A stretch of 64,000 nt of DNA from Lacinutrix sp. Bg11-31 (GCF_002831665.1 NZ_CP025118.1:496001-560000), one strand, 5' to 3'. Positions 54,179 to 63,641 are shown, numbered from the stretch's first letter. A program made the numbers and translations. The notes: generated by a model from the sequence alone, not told the origin.

Positions 54179-54874
54179 TTAAATATTATTCAAAGCGTCA
54201 ACAAGTAAAGTCTTTTTGTTCCTACTTAAAGGAATCTCGTAAGAACCAACTTCAACATTTTTACTGTTAAATCGGTCTACTTTGTCCAAATTCACAATGT
54301 AGGATTTGTGAATTCTTAAAAATTTACCTTCAGGTAGTTCGCCTTCAAAAGCTTTCATTGTAGATAAAACTACAAGAGAAGTGTCTTCGGTTACTAATTT
54401 AACGTAATCACCAAGTGCTTCAATCCACTTAATGTCTTTAATATATACTTTACGTTTTTTAAGGTTACTTTTTACAAAAATGTGCTCACCTTCAGTCTCG
54501 TTAAAGTCTAATTTAAGTTTGTGTTGTTCTAAAGCTTTATCAACTGCTTGATTAAAACGTTCGCGATTAATTGGTTTTTGTAGGTAATCTGTCGCGTCGT
54601 AGTTAAAAGCTTTAAATGCGTATTCTGTTTTTCCAGTAACAAAAATAATTTGAGGTTTGTTGTTTAGCACATCTAATAGTTCGAAACCATTAAGTACAGG
54701 CATTTCAATATCTAAAAAGATAAGGTCTACCTTATGTGTGTTCAAGCCATTTTTTGTTTCTAAAGCGCTGCTGTATTCAGCAATTAGGTTTAGGGAGTTG
54801 TTGTTCTCAATCAATTTAACTATTGAAAGTCTTTGTATTGCCGAATCATCAACTACTACACAATTTAGAGTCAT
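54179..54874 (-). CDS. LytTR-family response regulator
   Basis: 231 residues. Receiver (about 4-120) with VVDDSAIQR at the acidic pocket, phospho-acceptor Asp in LIFLDIEMPVLNG, Thr in IIFVTGKTEYAF and Lys in DYLQKPINRERF. C-terminal LytTR DNA-binding domain (about 130-231) with GEHIFVKSNLKKRKVYIKDI (part), IEALGDYVKLV, STMKAFEGELP, FLRIHKSYIVN and ending SRNKKTLLVDALN. No histidine kinase gene is adjacent, so the partner lies elsewhere. Its 3' end has been duplicated (see 53904-54025). Confidence 0.94.
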   Translation of the reverse strand: MTLNCVVVDDSAIQRLSIVKLIENNNSLNLIAEYSSALETKNGLNTHKVDLIFLDIEMPVLNGFELLDVLNNKPQIIFVTGKTEYAFKAFNYDATDYLQKPINRERFNQAVDKALEQHKLKLDFNETEGEHIFVKSNLKKRKVYIKDIKWIEALGDYVKLVTEDTSLVVLSTMKAFEGELPEGKFLRIHKSYIVNLDKVDRFNSKNVEVGSYEIPLSRNKKTLLVDALNNI

Positions 54875-55021
54875 AGCGTATATTTATTTGGGTTTAATTA
54901 TCGACAATGTTACAAAAAATTCGGATTAAAACCAAAAAACATCGCTTAAATGTAAATTTGAACATTTTATTAGACTTAATTGAACGACTGTGCTAATACT
55001 TTATTTTAATTGTAAAAAGAA

Positions 55022-55052
55022 TTGTGTGTTATTACAAAAAGAGTTATTTTTG
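55022..55052 (+). promoter_or_regulatory. Promoter of the rpsF-rpsR-rplI operon
   Basis: -33 TTG at 55022-55024, 20-base spacer, -7 element tatttttg (55045-55052). Start of transcription near 55059, so the leader is only about 25 bases, too short for the known S6:S18-binding mRNA leader. Confidence 0.7.
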
Positions 55053-55083
55053 CACTCATTTTAACACAAATAAATAGATTTTT

Positions 55084-55422
55084 ATGAATCATTATGAAAC
55101 TGTTTTCATCTTAAATCCCGTTTTATCTGATACGCAGATAAAGGAAACAGTACAGAAATACGAAGAATTTCTTACTAGTAGAGGAGCAAAGATGGTATCC
55201 AAAGAAGATTGGGGACTTAAGAAGTTAGCTTACCCAATTCAAAACAAAAAAAGTGGGTTTTACCACTTATTTGAGTACACCGTAGATGGTGAACACATTA
55301 ATCCTTTAGAAGTAGAGTTTAGACGTGATGAGCGTTTTATGCGTTACTTAACTGTAGCTTTAGACAAGCACGCGATTTCGTGGGCAGAGAGAAGAAGAGT
55401 TAAATTAAAAGCAAAAGCGTAA
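55084..55422 (+). CDS. rpsF: Ribosomal protein bS6
   Basis: 112 residues; [20 protein letters not shown] opening, [21 protein letters not shown] and [23 protein letters not shown] core are typical (here [16 protein letters not shown]). Binds 16S rRNA with S18 in the platform. First gene of the three-gene operon. Confidence 0.97.
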   Translation: MNHYETVFILNPVLSDTQIKETVQKYEEFLTSRGAKMVSKEDWGLKKLAYPIQNKKSGFYHLFEYTVDGEHINPLEVEFRRDERFMRYLTVALDKHAISWAERRRVKLKAKA

Positions 55423-55424
55423 TT

Positions 55425-55721
55425 ATGGCATCTATAGAGCAACAAGCAAAAGGAAAAAAAGAAGGTGAAATTAGATATTTAACGCCTTTAAATATTGATA
55501 CGAACAAGCAAAAAAAGTATTGTCGTTTCAAGAAATCTGGAATCAAGTATGTTGATTACAAGAATCCAGACTGGTTAATAGGTTTTATAAACGAACAAGG
55601 TAAAATTTTACCAAGACGTTTAACAGGAACTTCTTTAAAGTATCAAAGAAAAGTATCTGTAGCTGTGAAAAGAGCGCGTCATTTAGCGTTATTACCTTAT
55701 GTAACAGATTTATTAAAATAA
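55425..55721 (+). CDS. rpsR: Ribosomal protein bS18
   Basis: 98 residues; [60 protein letters not shown] and [13 protein letters not shown] are the S18 signature. Two bases separate it from rpsF. N-terminus somewhat extended and basic compared with E. coli S18 (75 residues). Confidence 0.97.
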   Translation: MASIEQQAKGKKEGEIRYLTPLNIDTNKQKKYCRFKKSGIKYVDYKNPDWLIGFINEQGKILPRRLTGTSLKYQRKVSVAVKRARHLALLPYVTDLLK

Positions 55722-55734
55722 AATATTCATAACA

Positions 55735-56184
55735 ATGGAACTTATATTAAAACAAGACGTTGAAAATTTAGGATTTAAAGACGATGTTGTAACGGTTAAG
55801 AACGGTTATGGTAGAAACTTTTTAATTCCTACAGGTCACGCTGTTATCGCTACGTCTTCTGCAAAGAAGGTATTAGCTGAGAACTTAAAGCAACGTGCAT
55901 ATAAAGAAAAGAAAGAAATCGAAGAAGCAACAGCAATTTCTGATGCTATCAAAGGTTTAGAAATTAAGATTGCATCTAAAACTGGTCAAGGAGACAAGTT
56001 ATTTGGTTCTGTAAACAATATTAATGTTGCAGAAGCTTTAGCAAAAGAAGGTCACACTATAGATAAGAAATTCATCTTAGTAACAGGTGGGAATGTTAAG
56101 CGTTTAGGTCTATACAATGCATCTATTCGTTTACATAGAGAAGTATCTGCAGATATTCAGTTTGAAGTTGTAGCACAAGCTTAA
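55735..56184 (+). CDS. rplI: Ribosomal protein bL9
   Basis: 149 residues; MELILKQDVENLGFKDDVVTVKNGYGRNFLIP opening (part shown), the long connecting helix (NLKQRAYKEKKEIEEAT) and the C-terminal rRNA-binding domain (GQGDKLFGSVNNINVAE, ILVTGGNVKRLGLYN). Third gene of the operon. Confidence 0.97.
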   Translation: MELILKQDVENLGFKDDVVTVKNGYGRNFLIPTGHAVIATSSAKKVLAENLKQRAYKEKKEIEEATAISDAIKGLEIKIASKTGQGDKLFGSVNNINVAEALAKEGHTIDKKFILVTGGNVKRLGLYNASIRLHREVSADIQFEVVAQA

Positions 56185-56227
56185 AAAGTAAATTTTGTTA
56201 ACGTTATGTTAATAAAATATTAATATT

Positions 56228-56257
56228 AAAAAGCCACTTATTTATAAGTGGCTTTTT
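56228..56257 (+). terminator. Terminator of the rpsF operon
   Basis: Stem aaaaagccactta (56228-56240) with taagtggcttttt (56245-56257), four-base loop, then a T run. Confidence 0.85.
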
Positions 56258-56263
56258 TTTTGG

Positions 56264-56271
56264 TAATTTTG
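56264..56271 (+). promoter_or_regulatory. -7 promoter element (taattttg) for the large TonB-dependent receptor
   Basis: taattttg matches TAnnTTTG, directly after the rpsF terminator and 55 bases before the receptor ATG. No clear -33 TTG is present because the terminator occupies that place. Confidence 0.5.
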
Positions 56272-56326
56272 TAGAGAATTAATTATGCAAGCATGATTAA
56301 ATATAACAACAACAACTCACTACGAA

Positions 56327-59300
56327 ATGAAAAAAAAATTACTTTCAGTTTTACTTATGTTTTTTGTCGCTTTGGCTTTTGCTCAGGTTACAACATCTAA
56401 CATAAAAGGTCTTGTTTTAGACGAGATGAATGAACCTTTACCTGGAGCCAATGTACTTGCGATACATACACCAACAGGAACTAGATTTGGTGCTGCTACA
56501 AATTTCGATGGTCGTTTTAACTTACTTAATCTTAAGGTAGGTGGACCATATTCTATTACAATTAGTTTTGTTGGTTACAAAGAACAAGCTTTTACCGATG
56601 TTTATTTAACTTTAGGTAAAACGCAAAACTTAGACATTACTATGGCTTCAAATAATCAGTCTTTAGAAACTGTTGTTATAACAGGAACGGGAGGGACAGG
56701 AACTTTTGGTAGCGACCGTACAGGAGCAGAAACAAGTGTAGGAAGAAGAGAATTAACAAGTTTGCCAACAATTTCAAGATCTGCAGCAGATTTTACTAGA
56801 TTAGAACCTTCGTCTTCTGGAAACTCTTTTGGAGGTAGAAACGATCAATTCAACAATTTTAGTTTAGATGGTGCTGTTTTTGGAAATCCTTTTGGATTGG
56901 ATGCAGCAACAGTTGGAGGACAAACAGATTCTCAGCCAATTTCGTTAGATGCTATAGATCAAATTCAAGTATCATTAGCACCATACGATGTTACACAATC
57001 GGGTTTTACAGGTGCATCTGTAAATGCTGTAACAAAAAGTGGAACAAATGAATTTCACGGAACTGTATATGGCTTTACAAGAAATGAAGATCTTACAGGT
57101 GGTAAAATTAAAGGACAAGATGTTTTTAAAGCAGATTTAGAACAAACACAATATGGATTAAGTATTGGAGGTCCAATTATAAAGAATAAGTTATTCTTTT
57201 TCGCCAATTTTGAAAAAGACGAACGTACAGATTTAGGTGCTCCTTTTGCACCAAATAGAGGTACTGGTGCAGTAAATGAGTCTATTGTTGCAGAGCAGGA
57301 CTTAATGGATGTTAGTAATGCTTTATTGAATCTAGGATATAATCCTGGTAGATACGAAGGTTTTAACTACAACTCTAACTCTACAAAAGGAATTTTTAAA
57401 TTAGATTGGAATATCAATGATAATAACAGATTAGCAGTAATCTACAATTTCTTAGATGCATCAAAAGAAAAGCCAGCACATCCAACAGCTATTGGTGTTA
57501 GAGGTCCAAGTTTTAGAACGTTACAATTTGAAAACTCTGGTTACGAAATTAATAATAAGTTAAATTCATTTCAAATAGAATTAAATTCTACTTTACCTGG
57601 AGATGTTACAAACAAATTACAAATAGGTTACACTCACTTCGACGATTTTAGAAACCCTTTATCTGGTCCAGCACCAGTAATTTCTATTCAAGATGGAGCA
57701 GGTTCAAGTTATATTATTGCTGGTCATGAGCCATTTTCAATAAATAATAAATTAGACCAACGCGTTTTTCAATTAACAGATAATATGAATTTCTTTAAAG
57801 GAGACCATACGTTTACTGTAGGATTTAACTTTGAGAAATTCGAATTTAAAAATTCATTTAACTTAGTAAATTACGAATCTTTCAACTTTGGTATTTTCCC
57901 TTATTACGGATTATTTTCTCCGTATCCAGATGTTCAAACTTTTTTAGACAATGCACAACCAGGAGGAGTAGTAGACCAGTATTTAGGAGCAACACAAAAT
58001 GCTTATGATCAATTTAACGCTAATGGAGAAGGAAATGATGGAGGTTGGAAATTAGCAGAGCTTAACGTTGGACAATTAGCATTTTATGTTCAAGACGAGT
58101 GGAATGTTACAGACGATTTTAAGCTTACTTACGGTATACGTATGGATAAACCATTATATTTTGATACTGCAGATTTAATACAGAAGTATATTAATACAGA
58201 AAATGGAGCTACAAGAGACAATTCGGTTACTTATTTTAATCCAAATACTAACGAAGAAGTTACTTTAGAGTCTACAAAATTACCAGATAGTAAGCCATTA
58301 ATCTCTCCAAGAGTTGGGTTTAATTACGATGTTAAAGGTGATAACACTTTTCAAGTACGTGGTGGATCAGGAATTTTTACAGGTCGTTTTCCTTTTGTTT
58401 GGTTAGGTAATCAAGTAAGTGGAGCAGACGATGGTTTCTTTCAAATAGTAGATCCCGAATATAAATGGCCACAAGTTTGGAGAACAAATATTGGTGGTGA
58501 TTATAAATTCGAAAATGGTGTAATAATGACTGCAGATGTATCTTATACTAAAGATATTAATGGAGCGCATGTTCAAAATTGGGGATTACGTAATCCTACA
58601 GAAACTTTAAATGCACCTGGAGATAATAGACCCGTTTATGCAGATGCAGATAAAGGTAATAATGCATATGTATTTACAAATTCTAATAAAGGACGTATTT
58701 GGAACTATACATTAAAGGCTCAAAAAACGTTTGGAAAAGGATTCTATACAAGTTTAGCTTATAACCATTTAGACTCTAAAGATGTAAATTCAATTGAAGC
58801 TGAAATTACTGGTGATGCATTCGATTTTAATCAAGTATCTGGAAATGCAAATGACGCTGTTTTAAGTGCTTCTAAATATGGAGATAAACACAGATTTATT
58901 GGTGTAGCAAGTAAGAAATTTACTTACGCTAACGATAAATGGTCTACAACATTATCTACATTTTTTGAGTATGCACAAGGCGGACGTTTTAGTTATACTT
59001 ACGCAGGAAACATAAATAACGATAGTTCTGGACAGAATAACGATTTATTATATGTACCAACAGCAGGAGAATTACAACAAATGCAGTTTTCTGGAACAGC
59101 AGCAGAGCAAGCTACTCAAGCAGCAAATTACGAAGCATATATTCAACAGGATGATTACTTAAGCGAAAAAAGAGGTGATTATACAGACCGTTATGGAGCA
59201 TTAGCACCATGGAGAGGAAAGTGGGATGTTAAATTATTACAAGATTATAAATTTAATGTTGGAAACGGTAAAACAAACACTATCCAAATAAGTGTAGATG

Positions 59301-59503
59301 TTCTAAACGTTGGAAACTTATTAAATAGCGATTGGGGAATTGTACAACTTCCTAACAATGTAAGTCCAGTTTCTGTGTCTGTAGACCAGTCTACAAATAC
59401 ACCAACATATTCTTTTAACGAGTCTAATCAAGAAACTTTTGGTTACAACACGTCATTATTATCAAGATGGCAAGCACAAGTAGGAGTGCGTTACATTTTC
59501 TAA
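56327..59503 (+). CDS. TonB-dependent receptor with CarboxypepD_reg-like N-terminus
   Basis: 1058 residues. Signal peptide ends LAFAQ. About 22-110 is a CarboxypepD_reg-like domain (GLVLDEMNEPLPGANVLAIH, FDGRFNLLNLKVGG), then the plug (about 115-235, with DRTGAETSVG, NDQFNNFSLDGAVFGNPFG and QVSLAPYDVTQSGFTGASVN, partly), then the barrel ending VRYIF. The plug motif is that of the OmpA/Oar-like receptors that lack a following SusD; none is found after it. Substrate unknown. Single gene, own promoter and terminator. Confidence 0.9.
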   Translation: MKKKLLSVLLMFFVALAFAQVTTSNIKGLVLDEMNEPLPGANVLAIHTPTGTRFGAATNFDGRFNLLNLKVGGPYSITISFVGYKEQAFTDVYLTLGKTQNLDITMASNNQSLETVVITGTGGTGTFGSDRTGAETSVGRRELTSLPTISRSAADFTRLEPSSSGNSFGGRNDQFNNFSLDGAVFGNPFGLDAATVGGQTDSQPISLDAIDQIQVSLAPYDVTQSGFTGASVNAVTKSGTNEFHGTVYGFTRNEDLTGGKIKGQDVFKADLEQTQYGLSIGGPIIKNKLFFFANFEKDERTDLGAPFAPNRGTGAVNESIVAEQDLMDVSNALLNLGYNPGRYEGFNYNSNSTKGIFKLDWNINDNNRLAVIYNFLDASKEKPAHPTAIGVRGPSFRTLQFENSGYEINNKLNSFQIELNSTLPGDVTNKLQIGYTHFDDFRNPLSGPAPVISIQDGAGSSYIIAGHEPFSINNKLDQRVFQLTDNMNFFKGDHTFTVGFNFEKFEFKNSFNLVNYESFNFGIFPYYGLFSPYPDVQTFLDNAQPGGVVDQYLGATQNAYDQFNANGEGNDGGWKLAELNVGQLAFYVQDEWNVTDDFKLTYGIRMDKPLYFDTADLIQKYINTENGATRDNSVTYFNPNTNEEVTLESTKLPDSKPLISPRVGFNYDVKGDNTFQVRGGSGIFTGRFPFVWLGNQVSGADDGFFQIVDPEYKWPQVWRTNIGGDYKFENGVIMTADVSYTKDINGAHVQNWGLRNPTETLNAPGDNRPVYADADKGNNAYVFTNSNKGRIWNYTLKAQKTFGKGFYTSLAYNHLDSKDVNSIEAEITGDAFDFNQVSGNANDAVLSASKYGDKHRFIGVASKKFTYANDKWSTTLSTFFEYAQGGRFSYTYAGNINNDSSGQNNDLLYVPTAGELQQMQFSGTAAEQATQAANYEAYIQQDDYLSEKRGDYTDRYGALAPWRGKWDVKLLQDYKFNVGNGKTNTIQISVDVLNVGNLLNSDWGIVQLPNNVSPVSVSVDQSTNTPTYSFNESNQETFGYNTSLLSRWQAQVGVRYIF

Positions 59504-59531
59504 TAATAAAACATAATAATTTACGTAAATT

Positions 59532-59558
59532 TGCGCTTCTAATTTTTTTAGAAGCGCA
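59532..59558 (+). terminator. Terminator after the TonB-dependent receptor
   Basis: Stem tgcgcttcta (59532-59541) with tagaagcgca (59549-59558), seven-base T-rich loop, then T run. Confidence 0.8.
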
Positions 59559-59636
59559 TTTTTTATTAAAAATCGTTTCTAATTTTTAAAATTAAAATTA
59601 ATTTTAATTATATCGCTGTCGCGGAAACACCAATTT

Positions 59637-60539
59637 ATGAAGCATTTATATTACATATTATTAGTTATCTCTTTTGTGTCTTGCAAGAACGATGTTTCTA
59701 ATACCTCAACTTCAACTTCAACTGAAGCTGAAACACAAACTATTAAAAAGTCTGCGTTAATTGAAGCTTTTGAATATTCGGCAAATGCAGCACCAATTAT
59801 AAGTGTGCATCGAGGAGGAAAAAGCATTAAAAATTATCCAGAAAACTGCTTAGAAACATTACAATATGTAAACGATAGTATTCCTGCTATTTACGAAATA
59901 GATGTAGCCAAAACAACAGACCATAAATTAGTACTATTGCACGATAATAGTTTAGAGCGTACAACTACAGGAATAGGTAAATTAACAAGCCATACCTATA
60001 AAGAGTTAAGCGATTACTATTTAAAAGATGCTTTTGGAAACGAAACAACTTTTAAAATCCCATTATTTACAGACGTTTTAAAATGGGCAAAAACTAATAA
60101 TGTAATATTAACAGTAGACATTAAACGTAGTGTAAACGTAGAAACTGTAATAGACGCTATTAGAGCAGAAAAAGCAGAAGATGTTTGTATTATTATTACT
60201 TACGACATGCAACAAGCTAAAAACGCCTATAAATTGGCGCCAGACTTATTGCTATCTGTTTCTGCTAGAAATGAAAAAGAGTTAGGTTGGTTATTAGGCT
60301 CTAATATTCCTACAGAAAATATGTTAGCATTTACAGGCACACGTTTGTCTCCAAATAATTTTTATAAAACAGTACAATCTCATGGTATAAAAACCATTTT
60401 AGGTACTTTAGGGAACTTAGATAAACAAGCTGAATCTAAAGGAGATGTGCCTTATAAATTATGGCAAGACAAAGGAATAGATGTTTTTGCAACAGATAGA
60501 CCTTTCGCTACTGCAAAGGCATTAGGTATTAAGAAATAG
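59637..60539 (+). CDS. Glycerophosphodiester phosphodiesterase lipoprotein
   Basis: 300 residues, lipobox SFVSCKND followed by a Ser/Thr-rich linker. GDPD TIM-barrel: HRGGKSIKNYPENCLETL (His-Arg at the metal site, then Glu), YEIDVAKTTDHKLVLLHDNSLERTT (Glu, Asp and second His), LTVDIKR and the closing DVFATDRP. Hydrolyses glycerophosphodiesters to glycerol-3-phosphate and alcohol in the periplasm or at the surface. Single gene. Confidence 0.93.
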   Translation: MKHLYYILLVISFVSCKNDVSNTSTSTSTEAETQTIKKSALIEAFEYSANAAPIISVHRGGKSIKNYPENCLETLQYVNDSIPAIYEIDVAKTTDHKLVLLHDNSLERTTTGIGKLTSHTYKELSDYYLKDAFGNETTFKIPLFTDVLKWAKTNNVILTVDIKRSVNVETVIDAIRAEKAEDVCIIITYDMQQAKNAYKLAPDLLLSVSARNEKELGWLLGSNIPTENMLAFTGTRLSPNNFYKTVQSHGIKTILGTLGNLDKQAESKGDVPYKLWQDKGIDVFATDRPFATAKALGIKK

Positions 60540-60557
60540 AATAATAAATTAATAATA

Positions 60558-60575
60558 TTCCCATTTTCATGGGAA
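60558..60575. repeat. Small hairpin before the DUF6495 gene
   Basis: ttcccat pairs with atgggaa (60558-60564 with 60569-60575), four-base loop. Stands between the GDPD stop and the next ATG; could be a weak terminator or leader structure. Confidence 0.5.
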
Positions 60576-60594
60576 CGAAAAATTATATTTTTTC

Positions 60595-61062
60595 ATGAAA
60601 TACGCAAGACTTACAAAAGAACAATTTGAAGAATTAGAACAAGAGTTTATTAACTTCTTAGCGACACAATCTATAACAGGAGATGAATGGACTAATTTAA
60701 AAGCTAATAAACCAGAATTAGCAGAATTGGAATTAGATATTTTTAGCGATTTAATTTGGGAAGGTGTTTTAAACCAAGCAAAATATTTAGAACATATTTC
60801 ACCAAACGACATTCACTTGTTTGCTTTAAACGAAGACCATATGCATTTAATTGGTGTTAAAGTAAAAGACGAGGCAGATTTAACTACAGCAGAAGGTTTT
60901 GCTTGGCTACGTGCTAACTTAATGCATGATAATGTAGAATTCGTACAAGCTAAAAAAGACTATAGCGAAGATAAAAACTTAGATAGGTTTACACTTATTC
61001 AGCAAGGTTCAAACATTACAAAAGGAGAGTTGTACGAGTATATGTCTAAGTTAATAAACTAG
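60595..61062 (+). CDS. DUF6495 family protein
   Basis: 155 residues, cytoplasmic, acidic. Opening MKYARLTKEQFEELEQEFINF and SITGDEWTNLK, then ELDIFSDLIWEGVLNQAKYLEHI and the closing TKGELYEYMSKL match the flavobacterial DUF6495 family, of unknown function (recalled, not searched). No membrane or signal segment. It precedes hisS by 276 bases of repeat-filled intergenic DNA. Confidence 0.82.
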   Translation: MKYARLTKEQFEELEQEFINFLATQSITGDEWTNLKANKPELAELELDIFSDLIWEGVLNQAKYLEHISPNDIHLFALNEDHMHLIGVKVKDEADLTTAEGFAWLRANLMHDNVEFVQAKKDYSEDKNLDRFTLIQQGSNITKGELYEYMSKLIN

Positions 61063-61076
61063 CAGTAGAAACACAG

Positions 61077-61245
61077 TGTCATTGTGAGGACGAAGGACTT
61101 GGCAATCTGTTAATTTGTATTTCAATTATACTTGGGTAACCTATCAAAAGATTGCCACGCTTTTTTTTATTGAAAAAGCTCGCAATGACAAAACTACGTT
61201 GTCACTTCGAGTGATTCCGAAGTATGAGGAATTGTATCGAGAAGC
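61077..61245. repeat. Dispersed intergenic repeat, tgtcattg...caatgaca element
   Basis: 61077-61190 has terminal inverted repeats (tgtcattg, caatgaca) and internal pairs (gaaggacttggcaatct with agattgccacgc). It is followed at 61200-61245 by a second element, gtcacttcgagtgattccga. Both look like intergenic repeats I have seen in other flavobacterial genomes. No gene in 61063-61338. Confidence 0.6.
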
Positions 61246-61316
61246 AATAATTTAAAATTAAACTACTATTTTTGTTTTCTGAATTTATTTAGAATTCAAA
61301 CAATTATTAAAAAAAA

Positions 61317-61330
61317 CCTGCTTTAGCAGG
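61317..61330 (+). promoter_or_regulatory. Hairpin directly upstream of hisS start
   Basis: cctgctttagcagg forms a perfect 5-bp stem with a four-base loop, eight bases before the ATG. It could affect initiation at hisS; no known regulator is evident. Confidence 0.4.
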
Positions 61331-61338
61331 AAATACAT

Positions 61339-63012
61339 ATGGCACAAAAACCAAGCATACCAAAAGGAACAAGAGATTTTAATCCAGAACAAGTTGCAAA
61401 ACGTAACTATATTTTTAGTACCATAAAATCTCAGTTTCAAACTTTTGGTTTTCAACCTATAGAAACACCAAGTTTCGAAAATAGCGATACTTTAATGGGG
61501 AAGTATGGTGAAGAAGGTGATCGCTTGATTTTTAAAATTTTGAATAGTGGTGATTTTATTAGTGATTATAATAATAATTTAATTAAGTCAATTAAGTTGG
61601 CTTTGAGAAATTTTAAAGCATTTATTGAGAAAAATTCAAATAAAGCAGAAAAAGAAGGTTTTTTTGATAATTTCATTAATGTTTTTCCTGAAGTATTAAG
61701 AAGAAATAAGGAAATTAAATTTGATGAGAGATCTATAAATTTAGATAAATTAAGTTCAGATATATCTACGAAAATTCAAACATATTTAGATAAAGACTTT
61801 TTGTTAGAGATGTTTGTCGAGGATGACGACAGGTACTTAACTACTTTAACTATAATAATATTTGGTGATTTTTATTATGAATTAGGGAATAAATATGTAG
61901 GAGAATATATCTCAGAAAAAGCATTAAGATATGATTTAACAGTGCCATTTGCACGTTACGTTGTACAACATCAAAACGAAATAGAGTTTCCATTTAAGCG
62001 TTATCAAATGCAACCAGTTTGGAGAGCAGATAGACCACAGAAAGGACGTTTTAGAGAGTTTTATCAATGCGATGCAGATGTTGTTGGTAGTGATTCACTT
62101 TGGCAAGAAGTAGAGTTTATACAGTTGTACGATAACGTATTTACAGCTTTAGGTTTAAAAGGCACAATTATAAAAATTAACAACCGAAAAATATTATCTG
62201 GTATTGCGGAAGTAATTGGAGCAAGCGATAAGCTTATCGATTTTACTGTTGCTTTAGATAAGTTAGATAAAATAGGAGAGGAGAAGGTAAAAGAAGAGAT
62301 GTTAGGTAAAGGAATTCCGCAAAGTGGGATTGATAAATTGCAACCATTATTTTCTTTATCTGGTGATTTTGAAGCTCAAATAGAAATTTTAAAAGGTATT
62401 CTTAGTACTTCCGAAGAAGGAAAAAAAGGTATTGAAGAGTTAGATTTTATAAACGAAGCTATTTCTAGTTTAGGTTTACAATCTGCAAAGCTACAACTTG
62501 ATGTTACTTTAGCACGTGGTCTTAACTATTACACAGGTGCTATTTTTGAAGTTTCTGCACCAGAAGGTGTAAAAATGGGCTCTATTGGAGGAGGTGGAAG
62601 ATATGCTGATTTAACAGGCGTCTTTGGATTAAAGAATGTAAGTGGTGTTGGTATTAGTTTTGGTTTAGATCGCATATACTTAGTACTTGAAGAATTAGGA
62701 TTGTTTCCAGAAACTATAGCAAAAAGTACAGAGGTTATGTTTATTAATTTTGGTGATAAAGAAGCGTTGTTTTGTTTAAAAGCAGTTAAATCTTTGAGAG
62801 AAGCTGGTGTAAATGCAGAATTGTACCCAGATAAAATTACCAACGGTAAGCACATGAAAAAACAAATGAATTACGCTAACAAGCGAGAGATTCCATTTGT
62901 GGTGTTAGTAGGCGAGGAGGAGATGAATACTTCGGTTTATACTTTAAAAAATATGATAACAGGAGATCAGACCAAAGTGTCTTTAGAAGCTCTTATTACT
63001 GCGGTTAAGTAA
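61339..63012 (+). CDS. hisS: Histidyl-tRNA synthetase with a large insertion in the catalytic domain
   Basis: Class II synthetase charging tRNA-His. Normal start [14 protein letters not shown], motif 1 region [21 protein letters not shown], motif 2 [20 protein letters not shown], the His-specific [12 protein letters not shown] and motif 3 [14 protein letters not shown] (part). Total 557 residues, about 100 more than usual in flavobacteria. The extra part is about 74-190 (between NSGDF and [12 protein letters not shown]): helical, with [19 protein letters not shown]. Hand count: 23% G+C over 61561-61920 against 34% for the 180 bases on each side. Reading frame is intact, so a functional protein is likely. 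Confidence 0.95.
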   Translation: MAQKPSIPKGTRDFNPEQVAKRNYIFSTIKSQFQTFGFQPIETPSFENSDTLMGKYGEEGDRLIFKILNSGDFISDYNNNLIKSIKLALRNFKAFIEKNSNKAEKEGFFDNFINVFPEVLRRNKEIKFDERSINLDKLSSDISTKIQTYLDKDFLLEMFVEDDDRYLTTLTIIIFGDFYYELGNKYVGEYISEKALRYDLTVPFARYVVQHQNEIEFPFKRYQMQPVWRADRPQKGRFREFYQCDADVVGSDSLWQEVEFIQLYDNVFTALGLKGTIIKINNRKILSGIAEVIGASDKLIDFTVALDKLDKIGEEKVKEEMLGKGIPQSGIDKLQPLFSLSGDFEAQIEILKGILSTSEEGKKGIEELDFINEAISSLGLQSAKLQLDVTLARGLNYYTGAIFEVSAPEGVKMGSIGGGGRYADLTGVFGLKNVSGVGISFGLDRIYLVLEELGLFPETIAKSTEVMFINFGDKEALFCLKAVKSLREAGVNAELYPDKITNGKHMKKQMNYANKREIPFVVLVGEEEMNTSVYTLKNMITGDQTKVSLEALITAVK

Positions 63013-63031
63013 AACTAAAAATATTAAATAG

Positions 63032-63062
63032 AAAAAGCCTGAAATTTAATTTCAGGCTTTTT
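63032..63062. terminator. Terminator of hisS
   Basis: Stem aaaaagcctgaaatt (63032-63046) with aatttcaggcttttt (63048-63062), one-base loop plus the usual unpaired middle, suited to both converging transcripts. Confidence 0.8.
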
Positions 63063-63066
63063 GCAT

Positions 63067-63408
63067 TTATTTTGTGCTAACAGCAGCTGTACTTATGTCC
63101 AATCCTAAAGCTAGAATAGAATATTCATTAATTATATCTATACCTTGAATTAAAAACAGTCTATCGCTAATTGTCCAGTACATATTGTATGGATGGTTTT
63201 CAAAACTATTAGCATTATAGCAAAAACCTATTCCTGATGTTGCATTAGTATCTGCTGTTACTAAAAGTTGTCTGTGAATATTTTTTACAGAGGTAAATCC
63301 TAAACGTATTTTCATTTTGTCGTCTCCATTAGATTGGGCGAATATATTAGTAAAAAAAGCAATAAATAGAAATGAAAGTAAAACGAATTTTAGCGAAAGT
63401 TTAGTCAT
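63067..63408 (-). CDS. Small exported protein resembling the adhesin segment before type A sorting domains
   Basis: 113 residues, signal ending NIFAQS. The body (KIRLGFTSVKNIHRQLLVTADTNATSGIGF, in parts; MYWTISDRLFLIQGIDIINEYSILALGLDIST) resembles the module found in front of the sorting domain of many flavobacterial secreted proteins, but ends without any sorting domain. Possibly a remnant or a stand-alone module split from the larger gene at 63642. The two lie on the same strand, 233 bases apart. Confidence 0.55.
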   Translation of the reverse strand: MTKLSLKFVLLSFLFIAFFTNIFAQSNGDDKMKIRLGFTSVKNIHRQLLVTADTNATSGIGFCYNANSFENHPYNMYWTISDRLFLIQGIDIINEYSILALGLDISTAAVSTK

Positions 63409-63532
63409 TAAATAGCTTATTAGGAATTGAGGTGTTTTAACACTTCTAAATTTATGAATTAAAGTAAGCTAGCTAAAAAAAGAGCTCGAATTAACCTGTA
63501 AAAACGATATATGTAAGGGTTACTTCTACAAG

Positions 63533-63596
63533 TTTTTAATTATTAAATACAGTATTTAATAATTAAAAAGCCCTAAAGTTTCCTTTAGAGCTTTTT
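63533..63596. terminator. Palindrome and terminator between the two right-end genes
   Basis: A palindrome (tttttaattattaaatac region centred near 63551) is followed by a hairpin with aaaaagccctaaag (63565-63578) and ctttagagcttttt (63583-63596), one mismatch. Probably the terminator of the type IX protein gene. Confidence 0.6.
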
Positions 63597-63641
63597 AAAA
63601 TTGTGGTTTCAACTTAAAATATATAAGAAGTTAAATGTTTA

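Larger units (their letters stand above)
53756..54300. repeat. 275-bp tandem duplication, including the 3' end of the LytTR regulator gene
   Basis: Two copies offset by 275 bases: about 53756-54025 and 54031-54300. Each has, in order, an inverted repeat (53755-53779 with 53804-53828; 54031-54055 with 54079-54103, imperfect), a terminator (53852-53879; 54127-54154) and 122 bases of the regulator's 3' end. The copies differ at a few scattered bases and one indel. The second copy belongs to the intact regulator gene; the first is the extra copy. Confidence 0.9.

Noticed and set aside
55053..55083. S6:S18-binding autoregulatory mRNA leader
   Set aside because: The leader is only about 25 bases and has no CCG-containing stem-loop.
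61561..61911. Intein or group II intron inside hisS
   Set aside because: The insertion is in frame throughout, has no Cys/Ser/Thr +1 and no His-Asn end, and shows no intron ends.
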